Part shown: piece after piece, positions 41,789 to 50,643 of the stretch
How positions within the stretch are numbered: position 1 is the stretch's first letter
How the letters are laid out: each line of letters opens with the position of its first letter
NCBI RefSeq assembly: GCF_000711715.1
Contig: NZ_JONN01000001.1
Location: 2,046,501-2,110,500, forward strand
Reading direction: 5' to 3'
Length of the DNA stretch: 64,000 nt
Source of the DNA: Sphingomonas astaxanthinifaciens DSM 22298
Lineage (GTDB): Bacteria; Pseudomonadota; Alphaproteobacteria; Sphingomonadales; Sphingomonadaceae
Notes under the pieces: generated by a model
Told to the model about the DNA's origin: nothing
Seen by the model: the letters and a program-made list of their open reading frames with translations, nothing else
Database searches by the model: none
Program-made: the position numbers and the translations under genes

Positions 41789-43504
41789 ATGACCACGCCT
41801 TTCCTCCTGTTCGACGATGCAAGGCCGGGCGGCCGCGCGCGCCGCTACGCCGATCCGGTCGGCGAGATCCGCGCGGACCGGATGGAGGAAGTGGTCCCGG
41901 CGCTCGAGCGGCTGCAGGCGGCGGTGCGCGGCGGGAAGCATGCGGCGGGCTATCTCGCCTATGAGGCGGGCTATGCGCTCGATCCGGCGCTGGCGGGAGC
42001 TGCGCGGCAGGGGCCGGGGCCGCTGCTCTGGTTCGGTCTGTTCGAGCGCTTCGAGGAGATCGCGGTGGAGCAGGTGCTGCCCGATCCGGCCGGCGCCTTC
42101 GCGTCGGCACCCGTACCGCGGATCTCGCGCTCCGACTATCTCGCCGCGGTCGCGCGGGTTCAGGAGCAGTTGCGCGCCGGTGACTATTATCAGGCGAACC
42201 TCACCTTCCCCTGCATCGTCAGGACCGCCGGCAGCCCGGCGGCGCTCTACGCGCGGTTGCGGGCGGCGTCGGGGGCGGGGTGGGGGGCGCTGATCCGGCA
42301 TCCCGGCGGCTGGCTGGCGAGCCTCAGTCCCGAGCAGTTCTTCACCATCCGCGATCGGATGCTTGAGGCCAAGCCGATGAAGGGCACCGCCGGGCCGGAG
42401 GCGCAGGCGAGCGTGCTCACCGACGATCCCAAGAGCCGCGCCGAAAACCTCATGATCGTCGACCTCCTCCGGAACGACCTCGCGCGGGTGGCGGAGACGG
42501 GGAGCGTCGCGGTGCCCGAGCTGTTCGCGGTCGAGCGCTATCCCACCGTCAGCCAGATGGTCAGCCGGGTGACCGCGCGGCTGAAGGACGGGCTCGACGC
42601 GGTCGATGTCCTGCGTACCATCTTTCCCTGCGGATCGGTGACTGGCGCGCCCAAGGTCGCGGCGATGCTCGCGCTCAGCGAGCTCGAACCTTCCCCTCGC
42701 GGCGCCTATTGCGGAGCGGCCGGATGGATCGAGCCGGGCGGCGACGCGGCGTTCAGCGTGCTCATCCGGACGCTTGAATTCGAATGCGATGTCGACAAAG
42801 CGACTCTTGGCCTGGGGTCGGGGCTTGTGGTCGACTCCAAGGGCGGGGATGAGTGGGCCGAGTGCCTGTCCAAGGGAGCCTTCGTGACGCGTGATTTGCC
42901 CGCCATCGACCTCATCGAGACCATGCGGTTCGATCCGCACGAAGGGGTGGTGGAGCTCGACCGGCACCTCGACCGGCTGAAGAGTTCGGCCGAGGCCCTG
43001 GGCTTTCACTTCGACCGGCACGCGGCGCGCAACGAATTGCAGGCGGCGACCTTTGGCCGCAGGGTACCGGGTGCGGCGCGGCTGCTGCTGTCGCCGACGG
43101 GGATGATGGCGGTCGAAGTCCGCGCCTTGCCAACCCACCGGCGCGAGGAACTGCAGGTGAAGCTCGTGCCGCTGCCGGTCGCCGAAGAGGACTACCGGCT
43201 CCGCTTCAAGACCACCGACCGCGCCTTCTACGACGATGCGCGACTCGCCAGCGGGGTGGACGAGGTGGTGTTCGTGGACCGTGAAGGGAGGCTCACCGAA
43301 GGCAGCTTCACCTCGGTCTTCGTCGAGCGCGATGGCCGGCTCCTGACCCCGCCTTTGTCTCGCGGGCTGTTGCCCGGGGTGCTTCGCGACAAGCTCATCA
43401 GCGAAGGGCAGGCGGTCGAGCACGACCTCACCGAAGCCGACCTCGCCGGGGGCTTTGTTGTCGGCAACATGCTGCGCGGGCTGATGAAGGCGCGGCTCGC
43501 CTAG
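41789..43504 (+). CDS. pabB: aminodeoxychorismate synthase I fused to aminodeoxychorismate lyase-like domain
   Basis: A 571-residue PabB-PabC fusion for p-aminobenzoate (folate) synthesis. Residues 1-370 are the chorismate-binding domain: YYQANLTFP, EAKPMKGTAG, ENLMIVDLLRNDLARV and GSVTGAPKV. Residues about 375-571 form a class IV aminotransferase-fold domain (LIETMRFDPHEGVVELDRHL, RFKTTDRAFYD with the PLP-type Lys, LTEGSFTSVFV). The glutamine amidotransferase PabA is not nearby. The ATG at 41789 is chosen because earlier in-frame codons overlap the divergent dipeptidase gene. The stop shares four bases with the convergent pdeM stop. Confidence 0.92.
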   Translation: MTTPFLLFDDARPGGRARRYADPVGEIRADRMEEVVPALERLQAAVRGGKHAAGYLAYEAGYALDPALAGAARQGPGPLLWFGLFERFEEIAVEQVLPDPAGAFASAPVPRISRSDYLAAVARVQEQLRAGDYYQANLTFPCIVRTAGSPAALYARLRAASGAGWGALIRHPGGWLASLSPEQFFTIRDRMLEAKPMKGTAGPEAQASVLTDDPKSRAENLMIVDLLRNDLARVAETGSVAVPELFAVERYPTVSQMVSRVTARLKDGLDAVDVLRTIFPCGSVTGAPKVAAMLALSELEPSPRGAYCGAAGWIEPGGDAAFSVLIRTLEFECDVDKATLGLGSGLVVDSKGGDEWAECLSKGAFVTRDLPAIDLIETMRFDPHEGVVELDRHLDRLKSSAEALGFHFDRHAARNELQAATFGRRVPGAARLLLSPTGMMAVEVRALPTHRREELQVKLVPLPVAEEDYRLRFKTTDRAFYDDARLASGVDEVVFVDREGRLTEGSFTSVFVERDGRLLTPPLSRGLLPGVLRDKLISEGQAVEHDLTEADLAGGFVVGNMLRGLMKARLA

Positions 43505-44163
43505 GCGGCGAGCGGAAAGCGCAGCAGGCGGTCCTTGACCGGGACCAGCGCCGCGGCGGGCGCGCCGACCTTCTTCATGATCTCGCGGTGACCGGCGTCG
43601 AGCCCGCCCGTCAGCGCCCCGAAGGCGGGGAAGATGAGCTTCGAACCGCTGGCGACGAAGCAGCGGCGGCTGACCGACTTGCCGCGCAGCTGGAGCCGCA
43701 GCTTGGGGTGGTAATGGCCCGACAATTCGGGCCGCGGATCGGCGGGATCGGCTTCGTGGCGAAGGACCAGGCCCTCGACCTCGACCTCTTCCCTCAGCAC
43801 GCCGCCGCAATGGTCGGCGAAGCCGGGATCGTGATTGCCGAGGATCCAGGTCCAGTCGAGCCGGCCGGTCAGGGCGAGCAGCATCGCCCGGGCCGCTTCG
43901 GGCAGACGGTCGCAGCCATGCTTGTCGTGGAAACTGTCGCCGAGGCAGTAGAGCCGCTCCGCCCCGGTGCGATCGACCAATTCGGTCAGCGCCGCCAGCG
44001 TCGCCTGGCTATCGTAGGGCGGCAGGAACTGGCCGAGGCGCGCATACCAGCTCGCCTTCTCGAGATGGAGGTCGGCGACCAGCAACGCGCGCCGGGCCGG
44101 CCACCACAGGGCGCCCTGCGGATCGGCGAGAAAATCCTGTCCGGCGAACGAAAGGGGAACCAT
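43501..44163 (-). CDS. pdeM: PdeM-like phosphoesterase of the ligase-associated DNA repair set
   Basis: A 220-residue calcineurin-like metallophosphoesterase. Metal-binding blocks are LLVADLHLEK, YCLGDSFHD, WILGNHDP and LSGHYHPKLRL. It matches the ligase-associated DNA damage response endonuclease PdeM family, usually coded with an Lhr-like helicase, an MBL exonuclease and an ATP-dependent DNA ligase. The helicase and exonuclease lie 2-7 kb away; the ligase does not appear. The ATG at 44163 gives the usual N-terminus; a longer frame from 44214 overlaps the next gene. Confidence 0.87.
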   Translation of the reverse strand: MVPLSFAGQDFLADPQGALWWPARRALLVADLHLEKASWYARLGQFLPPYDSQATLAALTELVDRTGAERLYCLGDSFHDKHGCDRLPEAARAMLLALTGRLDWTWILGNHDPGFADHCGGVLREEVEVEGLVLRHEADPADPRPELSGHYHPKLRLQLRGKSVSRRCFVASGSKLIFPAFGALTGGLDAGHREIMKKVGAPAAALVPVKDRLLRFPLAA

Positions 44164-44191
44164 CAGAATCGCCAATGCCTTAGCGGGCGTC

Positions 44192-44647
44192 TCAATCCAA
44201 GGGGGAAATGACATGATCGCGCAGTGCCCGCGCGTCGTGCAGCGCGTTGTGCGGGACCTTGCTGTGCCGGTTGGCGGAGAAACCGGCGAGATTCATCAGC
44301 TGGAAGGTGAGGTGGGGCACGGTCACCATCTGGCCGGGCCCGGTCATCAGGACCCGGCAGAAATAGGCGATGTCGTCGGGCCAGTCGGCGACAATCTCGA
44401 CGTGCGGCAGGCCCGACAGCCAGTCGGCCAGTTCGTGCGAGACCTGGCCGGCGGGCTGCGGGCGGCGCTTCAGATTGTCGGGGACCATGTCGAGGAAGGG
44501 CGCGACGTGCCGCTCGACCCAGTCGCACCAGGGCCGCGGCGTATCGAGGACGGCATAGAATTCCTCGCTGCCGTCTTCGGGGACCAGCGCGAGGCTGATC
44601 AGCGGACCGCCGAAGCCGTCGAACTCGCAATCGAGGAAATAGCGCAT
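44192..44647 (-). CDS. 3'-5' exoribonuclease, DEDDh type
   Basis: A 151-residue protein. Catalytic acidic residues are in MRYFLDCEFDGFG at the N-terminus, Asp in ADWPDDIAYF, and HNALHDARAL near the end (His and Asp). It resembles the Rv2179c-like 3'-5' exoribonuclease group. It reads toward pdeM with a 28-base gap. A longer frame from 44773 adds residues with no family character. Confidence 0.82.
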   Translation of the reverse strand: MRYFLDCEFDGFGGPLISLALVPEDGSEEFYAVLDTPRPWCDWVERHVAPFLDMVPDNLKRRPQPAGQVSHELADWLSGLPHVEIVADWPDDIAYFCRVLMTGPGQMVTVPHLTFQLMNLAGFSANRHSKVPHNALHDARALRDHVISPLD

Positions 44648-44721
44648 GGGGAGCGCTCTGGACGAGGAGCGGCGGCTGCGCCAGTCTCGCCGCATCTTTT
44701 GGTAACCTGAGGGGGCGAGTG

Positions 44722-46215
44722 ATGCGATCGATCGGACTGGGCCTGGTGCTGGCACTGGCGGCGACAGGGGCAAATGCGCAGACTCCCGGACGCGAGGCGA
44801 TGGCGAAGGTGATCGCCGGCCAGCACGACCAGAACGTCAAGTCGCTCCAGGACTGGATCGCGCTCCCCACCATCGCCGCCGAGAAGCGCAACGTCTCCGA
44901 GGGCGCCGCCTACATGCGCCAGCTCGCGCTGGACGCCGGCTTCCAGCAGGCGCGGATCGTCGAATCGGGCGGGGTCCCGGGCGTGTTCGCGACGCTCGAC
45001 GCGGGCGCGCCGGTGACGCTCGGCGTCTATTTCATGTATGACGTCAAGCAGTTCGACCCCAAGGAATGGACCAGCCCGCCGCTCGCAGGCCAGCTCTATG
45101 ACCGGCCGGGCGAGGGCCAGGCGATCCGCGGCCGCGGCGCGGTCAACCAGAAGGGGCCCGAGACCGCGTTCCTCGCGGCCTTGCGGGCCTTCAAGGCGAG
45201 CGGGCGCAAGCTTCCGGTCAACCTCGTGCTGGTGGCCGAGGGCGAGGAAGAGATCGCCAGCCCCAATTTCCCCCGCATCGTCGCCGACCCGCAAGTTGCC
45301 GCCGCGCTCCAGAAGACGGTCGGCGTGTTCATCCCCTCGGCCAGCCAGGACGAGAGCGGGCTCGGCGACATCCTGCTCGGCGCCAAGGGCGCGGTCGAGT
45401 TCCAGCTGATCGTCGGCGGGGAGACCAGCGACAAATATCCCAGGAAGGACGTCCACTCGAGCAACTATGCCCGGGTCGAGAGCCCGGCATGGCGGCTGGT
45501 CAAGGCGCTCGACACGCTCGTCGCCGACGACGGGCACACCCCCACCATCGATGGCTTCATGGACAATGTCGCGCCGCTCACCGCGCGCCAGAAGGAGCTG
45601 ATCACCCAGCAGGTGAAGGCCTCGAACGAAGCCGAGGTGAAGAAGGGGCTGGGCATCGGCCGCTGGATCAACGACGAGGACTACCAGACCAGCTCGGAGC
45701 GCTTCCTCAGCCAGCCGACGGTCAACATCCAGGGCCTCGTCAGCGGCTACACCGGGGTCGGCGGCAAGACCGTGCTGCCCGGCCGGGCCGAGGCCAAGCT
45801 CGAGTTCCGGCTCGTCCCCAACATGACCAAGGACGAGGTCGTCACCAAGTTGAAGGCGCATCTGGCGAAGCGCGGGTTCGACGACGTGAAGGTGGTGGTG
45901 TCGGGCGGCTACGGCCCCAACCAGACCGACGAGAACAGCGCCTTCATCCAGGCCCAGAAGCGGGTGTTCGAGCGCAACAAGGTGCCCTTCACCATCACCC
46001 CGCGCAGCGCCGGCAGCTGGCCGGGCGTGGTCTTCAATGGTGCGCCGCTGAACCTGCCCACCGGCCAGTTCGGGATCGGCCGCGGCGAGGGCGCGCACGC
46101 GCCCGACGAATGGTTCATCGTCCGCTCGAGCAACCCCAGGGTCGCCGGGCTCGACGAAGCGGCGCTGTTCTTCGTCGACTATCTCTACGAAGTGGCGAAG
46201 CTCGGCCGGAAATAG
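44722..46215 (+). CDS. M20-family peptidase-like exported protein with altered metal ligands
   Basis: A 497-residue protein with a signal peptide (MRSIGLGLVLALAATGANAQ) and an M20 zinc-peptidase fold, including the dimerisation insert. GAGGGGG six bases upstream supports the ATG at 44722 over the GTG at 44719. The usual HxD motif reads YFMYDV, with Met at residue 105 in place of the first zinc-binding His, and the bridging Asp of the GASDDKG motif is Asn142 (RGRGAVNQKG). The Glu pair (AEGEEEI) and the late His (GAHAPDEW) remain. It may bind metal differently or have lost peptidase activity. Confidence 0.85.
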   Translation: MRSIGLGLVLALAATGANAQTPGREAMAKVIAGQHDQNVKSLQDWIALPTIAAEKRNVSEGAAYMRQLALDAGFQQARIVESGGVPGVFATLDAGAPVTLGVYFMYDVKQFDPKEWTSPPLAGQLYDRPGEGQAIRGRGAVNQKGPETAFLAALRAFKASGRKLPVNLVLVAEGEEEIASPNFPRIVADPQVAAALQKTVGVFIPSASQDESGLGDILLGAKGAVEFQLIVGGETSDKYPRKDVHSSNYARVESPAWRLVKALDTLVADDGHTPTIDGFMDNVAPLTARQKELITQQVKASNEAEVKKGLGIGRWINDEDYQTSSERFLSQPTVNIQGLVSGYTGVGGKTVLPGRAEAKLEFRLVPNMTKDEVVTKLKAHLAKRGFDDVKVVVSGGYGPNQTDENSAFIQAQKRVFERNKVPFTITPRSAGSWPGVVFNGAPLNLPTGQFGIGRGEGAHAPDEWFIVRSSNPRVAGLDEAALFFVDYLYEVAKLGRK

Positions 46216-46218
46216 CCC

Positions 46219-46482
46219 TCAGCGGGCCGGGCAGACGTCTTCGGGGCGGGCCCGGCCCTTGCGGCAGCGCTCCTCGAGCTCGCGGCGCTCACGGCCGAGC
46301 CGTTCCTCTTCCTTGCGCAGTTCGCGGCCGCGCTTCTCGTCGGCCTCGGACTGGCTGGTGATGGCAAGGTCGACGCCCTTGGACACGGCTTTCACCGGCA
46401 GGGTGACGACATTGACCGCGGTGCTGGCGACGGCGCAGCCGCCGATGGCGGTGGCGAGGAGGAGGACGGGCAGGAAGCGCAT
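46219..46482 (-). CDS. small lipoprotein, DUF6726-like
   Basis: An 87-residue protein with a lipoprotein signal MRFLPVLLLATAIGGC (lipobox IGGC), a hydrophobic patch (STAVNVVTLPVKAVSKGVDL) and a charged coiled-coil end rich in Arg/Glu with two further Cys. Small lipoproteins of this kind are common in sphingomonads; the role is unknown. It converges with the M20-like gene at a three-base gap. Confidence 0.75.
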   Translation of the reverse strand: MRFLPVLLLATAIGGCAVASTAVNVVTLPVKAVSKGVDLAITSQSEADEKRGRELRKEEERLGRERRELEERCRKGRARPEDVCPAR

Positions 46483-46526
46483 GGGGGGAGTGTAGCCCGC
46501 TCGACCTGAATGAACAGCGTCGTTCC

Positions 46527-48953
46527 TCAGTCCTCGCGCATCGCCAGTTCGGCGAGCACTTCCTCGGCTTCCATCAGCAGCGCGTCCTCGGCGCCCGATC
46601 CGGCGGGGAGCGCCTCGCGGCCGATGACGACCATCAGCGGCACCGCCATCGGGGTCACGCGGGGCAGGTCGACATGCACCATCTGCGCGGCGGCGCGCTC
46701 GACCAGCCGGGCAAGGCGGCCGAGCTCGGTCATCCGGGCGCGGGCATCGTCCCAGGCCGCGCGCATGAGCAGGTGCTCCGGCTCATATTTGCGCAGCACG
46801 TCGTAGATGAGGTCGGTCGAGAAGCTGACCTGCTTGCCGGTCTTGCGCTTGCCGGGGTGCTGGCGCTCGACCAGCCCGCCGATCACCGCCACCTCGCGGA
46901 AGGCGCGTTTCAACAGCATCGACTGCTCGACCCATTCGACGAACTCGTCCTCGAGGATGTCGGGGGAGAGCAGGGGCGCGGGGTCGGTGATCGGCTCGAG
47001 GCCGTAGACCGACAGCGCATAATCGTTGGCGACGAAGCCCAGGGGCTTCAGCCCCATCTTCTCCATCCGCTTGGTCACCAGCATGCCGAGGCTCTGGTGA
47101 GCGTTCCAGCCCTCGAAGCTGTAGATGACGAGGAAGTGGCGGCCTTCGTGGGGGAAGGTCTCGACCAGCAGCTCGTCGGGCTGCGGCAGCCGCGAGCGGC
47201 GCTGCTGCACCTCGAGCCACTCGCGCACGTCGGGGGGAAAGCGCGACCATTCGTCGGGATGTGCGAGAAAGCCTTTCACGCGGTCGGCGAGGTGCGTGCT
47301 CATGCTCATCCGCTGGCCACCGTAGGTGACCAGGCGCGCTTCCTTGGTCGCGGCGCGGACGATGATGTCGCTGTCCTTCATTCGCTCGACCTCGAGGCTG
47401 AGGCCGGCGAAAAAGATATGGTCGCCGATCGTGAGGGTCGAGGCAAAGCCTTCCTCGACCCGGCCGAGCATCCGCCCGTTCTTGAAGCGGACATCGAGCA
47501 TCGGATTGTCGACGATGATCCCGGCGTTCATCCGGTGCTGGACCGCGACCGCGGGGCGGGTGATCCGCCAGTGGCCCGACCCTGCCGGTTCCTCGACCAG
47601 CCGGCGAAACTTGTCGTAGGCCCGAAGCGCGTAGCCACCGGTCGCGATATAGGCGAGCACGCGCTCGAAGACCTCGTCGGTCAGCCCGGCATAAGGCGCG
47701 GCCGAGCGGATCTCGGCCAGCAACGCTCCCTGCTCGAAGGGCGCGGCGCAGGCGCAGGCGAGGATGTGCTGGGCGAGCGTGTCGAGGGTGCCCGGCCGGA
47801 AGATTTCGGGGTCGAGCTCGCGCGCGTCGACCGCGTCCAGGGCCGCGCGGGCCTCGAGATATTCGAAGCGGTTGCCGGGCACGATCAGGCCTTGGCTCGG
47901 CTCGTCGAGGCGGTGGTTGGCGCGGCCGATCCGCTGCAGCAGGCGCGAGCTGCCCTTGGGCGCGCCCATCTGGATGACCAGCTCGACATCGCCCCAGTCG
48001 ATCCCGAGGTCGAGCGAGCTGGTGCAGACCAGCGCGCGCAGCCGGCCCGCCGCCATCGCCGCCTCGACCTTGCGCCGCGCTTCGAGCGCAAGACTGCCGT
48101 GGTGGACCCCGATCGGCAGGCTCTGCTCGTTCACCTTCCACAGGTCCTGGAAGATGAGTTCGCACAGGCCGCGCGTGTTGCAGAAGACGAGCGTCGTCTT
48201 GTGCTGCTCGATCTGCGCCATGACCTGCCTGGCGGCATAGCGGCCCGAATGGCCCGACCAGGGGACGCGGTTTTCGGGGAGGAGGATGTCGAGCACCGGC
48301 TCTGCCCCGAGCTCGCCCAACACCACATCGACCTCGTCCATGTCCGCATCCGGCGCGAGCCAGCTGCGATAGGCGTCGGGGTCGGAGACGGTTGCGCTGA
48401 GGCCGACCCGGCGAAGGCCGGGGGCGATCCTCTGCAGCCGCGCCAGGGCGAGGGCGAGGAGGTCGCCGCGCTTGTCGCGGGCGAAAGCGTGGATCTCGTC
48501 GAGGACGATGGTCTTCAGCCCCGAGAACATCAGGAAGCTGTCTGGATAGGAGAGGAGTAGCGACAGGCTCTCTGGCGTGGTCAGCAGCACCTGCGGCGGC
48601 CTGGCGCGCTGGCGGGCCTTGCGGTCCGAGGGCGTGTCGCCGGTGCGGGTCTCGACCCGGATCGGCAGGCCCATCTCGCCGATCGGATCGAGGAGGTTGC
48701 GCTGGACGTCGACTGCCAGCGCCTTCAGCGGCGAGATGTAGAGCGTGTGCAGGCCCTCGGCCGGATTGTCCGCGAGCTCACAGATGGTCGGCAGGAACCC
48801 CGCCAGCGTCTTGCCCGCCCCCGTCCCCGCGACCAGCAGCGCGTGCCGCCCGGCGCGGGCGCGCTCGAGCATGTCGAGCTGGTGCCGGCGCGGCCGCCAG
48901 TCCCGGCGCTCGAACCAGTCGGCGACGACCGCGGGAAGGTCATGCTTGCTCAG
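46527..48953 (-). CDS. Lhr-like DEXH helicase, DNA-ligase-associated
   Basis: An 808-residue helicase if begun at CTG 48953. It has Walker A GTGAGKT, DEXH box VLDEIHAF, SAT motif VGLSATV, motif VI QRIGRANHRL and the Lhr-type C-terminal domain (EGRHFLVIYSFEGWNAHQSL). It belongs to the ligase-associated DNA damage response set. The first ATG (48872) would drop a conserved N-terminal block (ADWFERRDWRPRRHQLDM); an in-frame stop lies seven codons above the CTG and no ATG, GTG or TTG lies between. CTG overlaps the upstream stop by four bases (CTGA). Confidence 0.9.
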   Translation of the reverse strand: MSKHDLPAVVADWFERRDWRPRRHQLDMLERARAGRHALLVAGTGAGKTLAGFLPTICELADNPAEGLHTLYISPLKALAVDVQRNLLDPIGEMGLPIRVETRTGDTPSDRKARQRARPPQVLLTTPESLSLLLSYPDSFLMFSGLKTIVLDEIHAFARDKRGDLLALALARLQRIAPGLRRVGLSATVSDPDAYRSWLAPDADMDEVDVVLGELGAEPVLDILLPENRVPWSGHSGRYAARQVMAQIEQHKTTLVFCNTRGLCELIFQDLWKVNEQSLPIGVHHGSLALEARRKVEAAMAAGRLRALVCTSSLDLGIDWGDVELVIQMGAPKGSSRLLQRIGRANHRLDEPSQGLIVPGNRFEYLEARAALDAVDARELDPEIFRPGTLDTLAQHILACACAAPFEQGALLAEIRSAAPYAGLTDEVFERVLAYIATGGYALRAYDKFRRLVEEPAGSGHWRITRPAVAVQHRMNAGIIVDNPMLDVRFKNGRMLGRVEEGFASTLTIGDHIFFAGLSLEVERMKDSDIIVRAATKEARLVTYGGQRMSMSTHLADRVKGFLAHPDEWSRFPPDVREWLEVQQRRSRLPQPDELLVETFPHEGRHFLVIYSFEGWNAHQSLGMLVTKRMEKMGLKPLGFVANDYALSVYGLEPITDPAPLLSPDILEDEFVEWVEQSMLLKRAFREVAVIGGLVERQHPGKRKTGKQVSFSTDLIYDVLRKYEPEHLLMRAAWDDARARMTELGRLARLVERAAAQMVHVDLPRVTPMAVPLMVVIGREALPAGSGAEDALLMEAEEVLAELAMRED

Positions 48954-49144
48954 AGGCCGCTGTTGCCGTCGCGCTCATGGGCGCGCTTTTCCTCGGCATA
49001 AAGTTCGCGGGTCGCGCGCTCGGTCACCTCCGGGGGAACGTCGCTCTTCCGGTTGCGGTTGAAGGCGTAGAACAGCACGCCGAGGAGCACGAAGGCCCCG
49101 ACCAGCACCAGCCACCAATAATGAACGTCGCTACCTTCGGCCAT
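48950..49144 (-). CDS. small single-span membrane protein upstream of the helicase
   Basis: A 64-residue protein with one membrane segment (WWLVLVGAFVLLGVLFYAF, about 10-28) and a charged cytoplasmic tail (RKSDVPPEVTERATRELYAE). No known domain. Its stop overlaps the helicase start by four bases, so the helicase is probably translated by coupling to it. Confidence 0.7.
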   Translation of the reverse strand: MAEGSDVHYWWLVLVGAFVLLGVLFYAFNRNRKSDVPPEVTERATRELYAEEKRAHERDGNSGL

Positions 49145-49211
49145 GCTGCTTCACCTATCGTGTTTGTTAAGGCGGCGGAACCGCTCGCCCGTTCGCTAGC
49201 TATAAGCCCGC

Positions 49212-50213
49212 ATGGCCCGCCTCGGTTCCTGGATCGAACCCCACCCTACCGGGATCTACGTGCGTCCCGCCGACGCCTGGGTCGACCCGTCGCAGCCGCA
49301 GGCGCGCGCGCTCGTCACCCACGGCCATGCCGACCATGCCCGCGGCGGGCACGGCACCGTCTGGGCGACGCCCGAGACATTGGCGATCATGGGCGTACGC
49401 TATGGCGAGCAGAACGGCTGCGAGGTCGCTTATGGCCAGAGCGTCACCGTCGGCGAAGTCGAGGTCACCTTCGTTCCCGCCGGGCACGTGCTTGGGTCGG
49501 CCCAGATCATCCTCGACTGGAAGGGCGAACGGGTAGTGGTCTCGGGCGACTACAAGCGCCGGCCGGACCCGACCTGCGAACCCTTCCTGCCGGTCAAGTG
49601 CGATATCTTCATCACCGAGGCGACCTTCGGGCTGCCGGTCTTCCACCATCCCGAGACGGGAAGCGAGATCGACAAGCTGCTCACCCGCCTCGCCGACAAT
49701 CCCGATCGCTGCGTGCTGGTCGGCGCCTATGCGCTGGGCAAGGCGCAGCGGGTGATCGCCGAGGTCCGGCGGCGCGGCCACCATCAGCCCATCTACCTCC
49801 ACGGCGCGCTCGAGCGATTGTGCACCCTCTACCAGGAGCAGGGAATCGACCTCGGCGAACTGCGGCTGGTCGCCGGCACCGAAAAGGCGGAGATGGCGGG
49901 CCATCTCGTCCTCTGCCCGCCGGGCGCGCTCAACGATCGCTGGAGCCGGCGGCTGCCCGACCCGATCACCTCGGCGGCGAGCGGTTGGATGCGGATCCGC
50001 CAGCGCGCGCGGCAGAAGAACGTCGAACTGCCGCTGATCATCTCGGACCATGCCGACTGGGGCGAACTCACCGACACCATCCTCGAGATCGCGCCGAAGG
50101 AAGTGTGGATCACCCACGGCCGCGAGGACGCGCTGATGCACTGGTGCATGACCCGCCAGATCAAGGCGCGCGAGCTGAACCTCGTCGGCTACGAGGACGA
50201 CGACGAGGATTAG
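49212..50213 (+). CDS. MBL-fold exonuclease of the ligase-associated DNA repair set
   Basis: A 333-residue protein of the beta-CASP/SNM1-like metallo-beta-lactamase group. The zinc motif VTHGHADHARGG opens the fold; VPAGHVLGSAQI, VVSGDYKRR and LIISDHADWGE supply further ligands. It matches the ligase-associated DNA damage response exonuclease family. In most genomes the ATP-dependent DNA ligase gene follows directly; here methylmalonyl-CoA epimerase follows on the other strand. It is divergent from the 64-residue membrane gene and helicase by 67 bases. Confidence 0.88.
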   Translation: MARLGSWIEPHPTGIYVRPADAWVDPSQPQARALVTHGHADHARGGHGTVWATPETLAIMGVRYGEQNGCEVAYGQSVTVGEVEVTFVPAGHVLGSAQIILDWKGERVVVSGDYKRRPDPTCEPFLPVKCDIFITEATFGLPVFHHPETGSEIDKLLTRLADNPDRCVLVGAYALGKAQRVIAEVRRRGHHQPIYLHGALERLCTLYQEQGIDLGELRLVAGTEKAEMAGHLVLCPPGALNDRWSRRLPDPITSAASGWMRIRQRARQKNVELPLIISDHADWGELTDTILEIAPKEVWITHGREDALMHWCMTRQIKARELNLVGYEDDDED

Positions 50214-50223
50214 GCTCGCCGGC

Positions 50224-50643
50224 TCAGTGGGCCTGCTTCGGGCTTTCCATGATCTCGGTCAGCATGCCGCCCATGTCCTTCGGGTGCAGGAAGAAGATCG
50301 GCGTCCCGTGCGCGCCGATCCGGGTCGGCCCGAGGATGCGCGCGCCGAGCCTTTCGAAATGGGCGCGGGCGGTTTCGATGTCGGGGACCTCGAAACAGAC
50401 GTGATGCTGCCCGCCCTGCGGGTTCTTCTCGAGGAACCTGGCAATCGGGCTGTCGGGACCGAGCGGCTCGATCAGCTCGATCTGGCTGTTGGGCGCGTCG
50501 ACGAAGCATACCTTCACCCCCTGCGCGGGGAGGTCGAAGGCGGGCGACGATGGCTCGGCACCGAACAGGCGGCGGTACATGGCGAGGCTCTGCTCGATCG
50601 ACGGGGTGGCGACCCCGACATGGTTCAGACGTCCGAGTTTCAT
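50224..50643 (-). CDS. mce: methylmalonyl-CoA epimerase
   Basis: A 139-residue VOC-fold enzyme interconverting the epimers of methylmalonyl-CoA in propionyl-CoA breakdown. It starts [20 protein letters not shown]; metal ligands are His in LNHVGVA, Gln/His in GGQHHVCFEV and Glu in MLTEIMES, and the base HPKDMGG is typical. The ATG overlaps the stop of the upstream membrane-protein gene by four bases (ATGA). It is the last gene of the pccB unit. Confidence 0.92.
   Translation of the reverse strand: MKLGRLNHVGVATPSIEQSLAMYRRLFGAEPSSPAFDLPAQGVKVCFVDAPNSQIELIEPLGPDSPIARFLEKNPQGGQHHVCFEVPDIETARAHFERLGARILGPTRIGAHGTPIFFLHPKDMGGMLTEIMESPKQAH

Noticed and set aside
38563..41964. A 1133-codon plus-strand frame over the S9 and M19 peptidase genes
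   Set aside because: Opposite strand to two peptidases with complete catalytic motifs; the product is low-complexity.
48725..48943. ATG at 48943 as the helicase start
   Set aside because: It opens a different frame that does not join the helicase domains.
44192..50213. An ATP-dependent DNA ligase hidden in the repair region
   Set aside because: All intervals are taken by other recognised genes; no KxDG nucleotidyltransferase motif context was seen.
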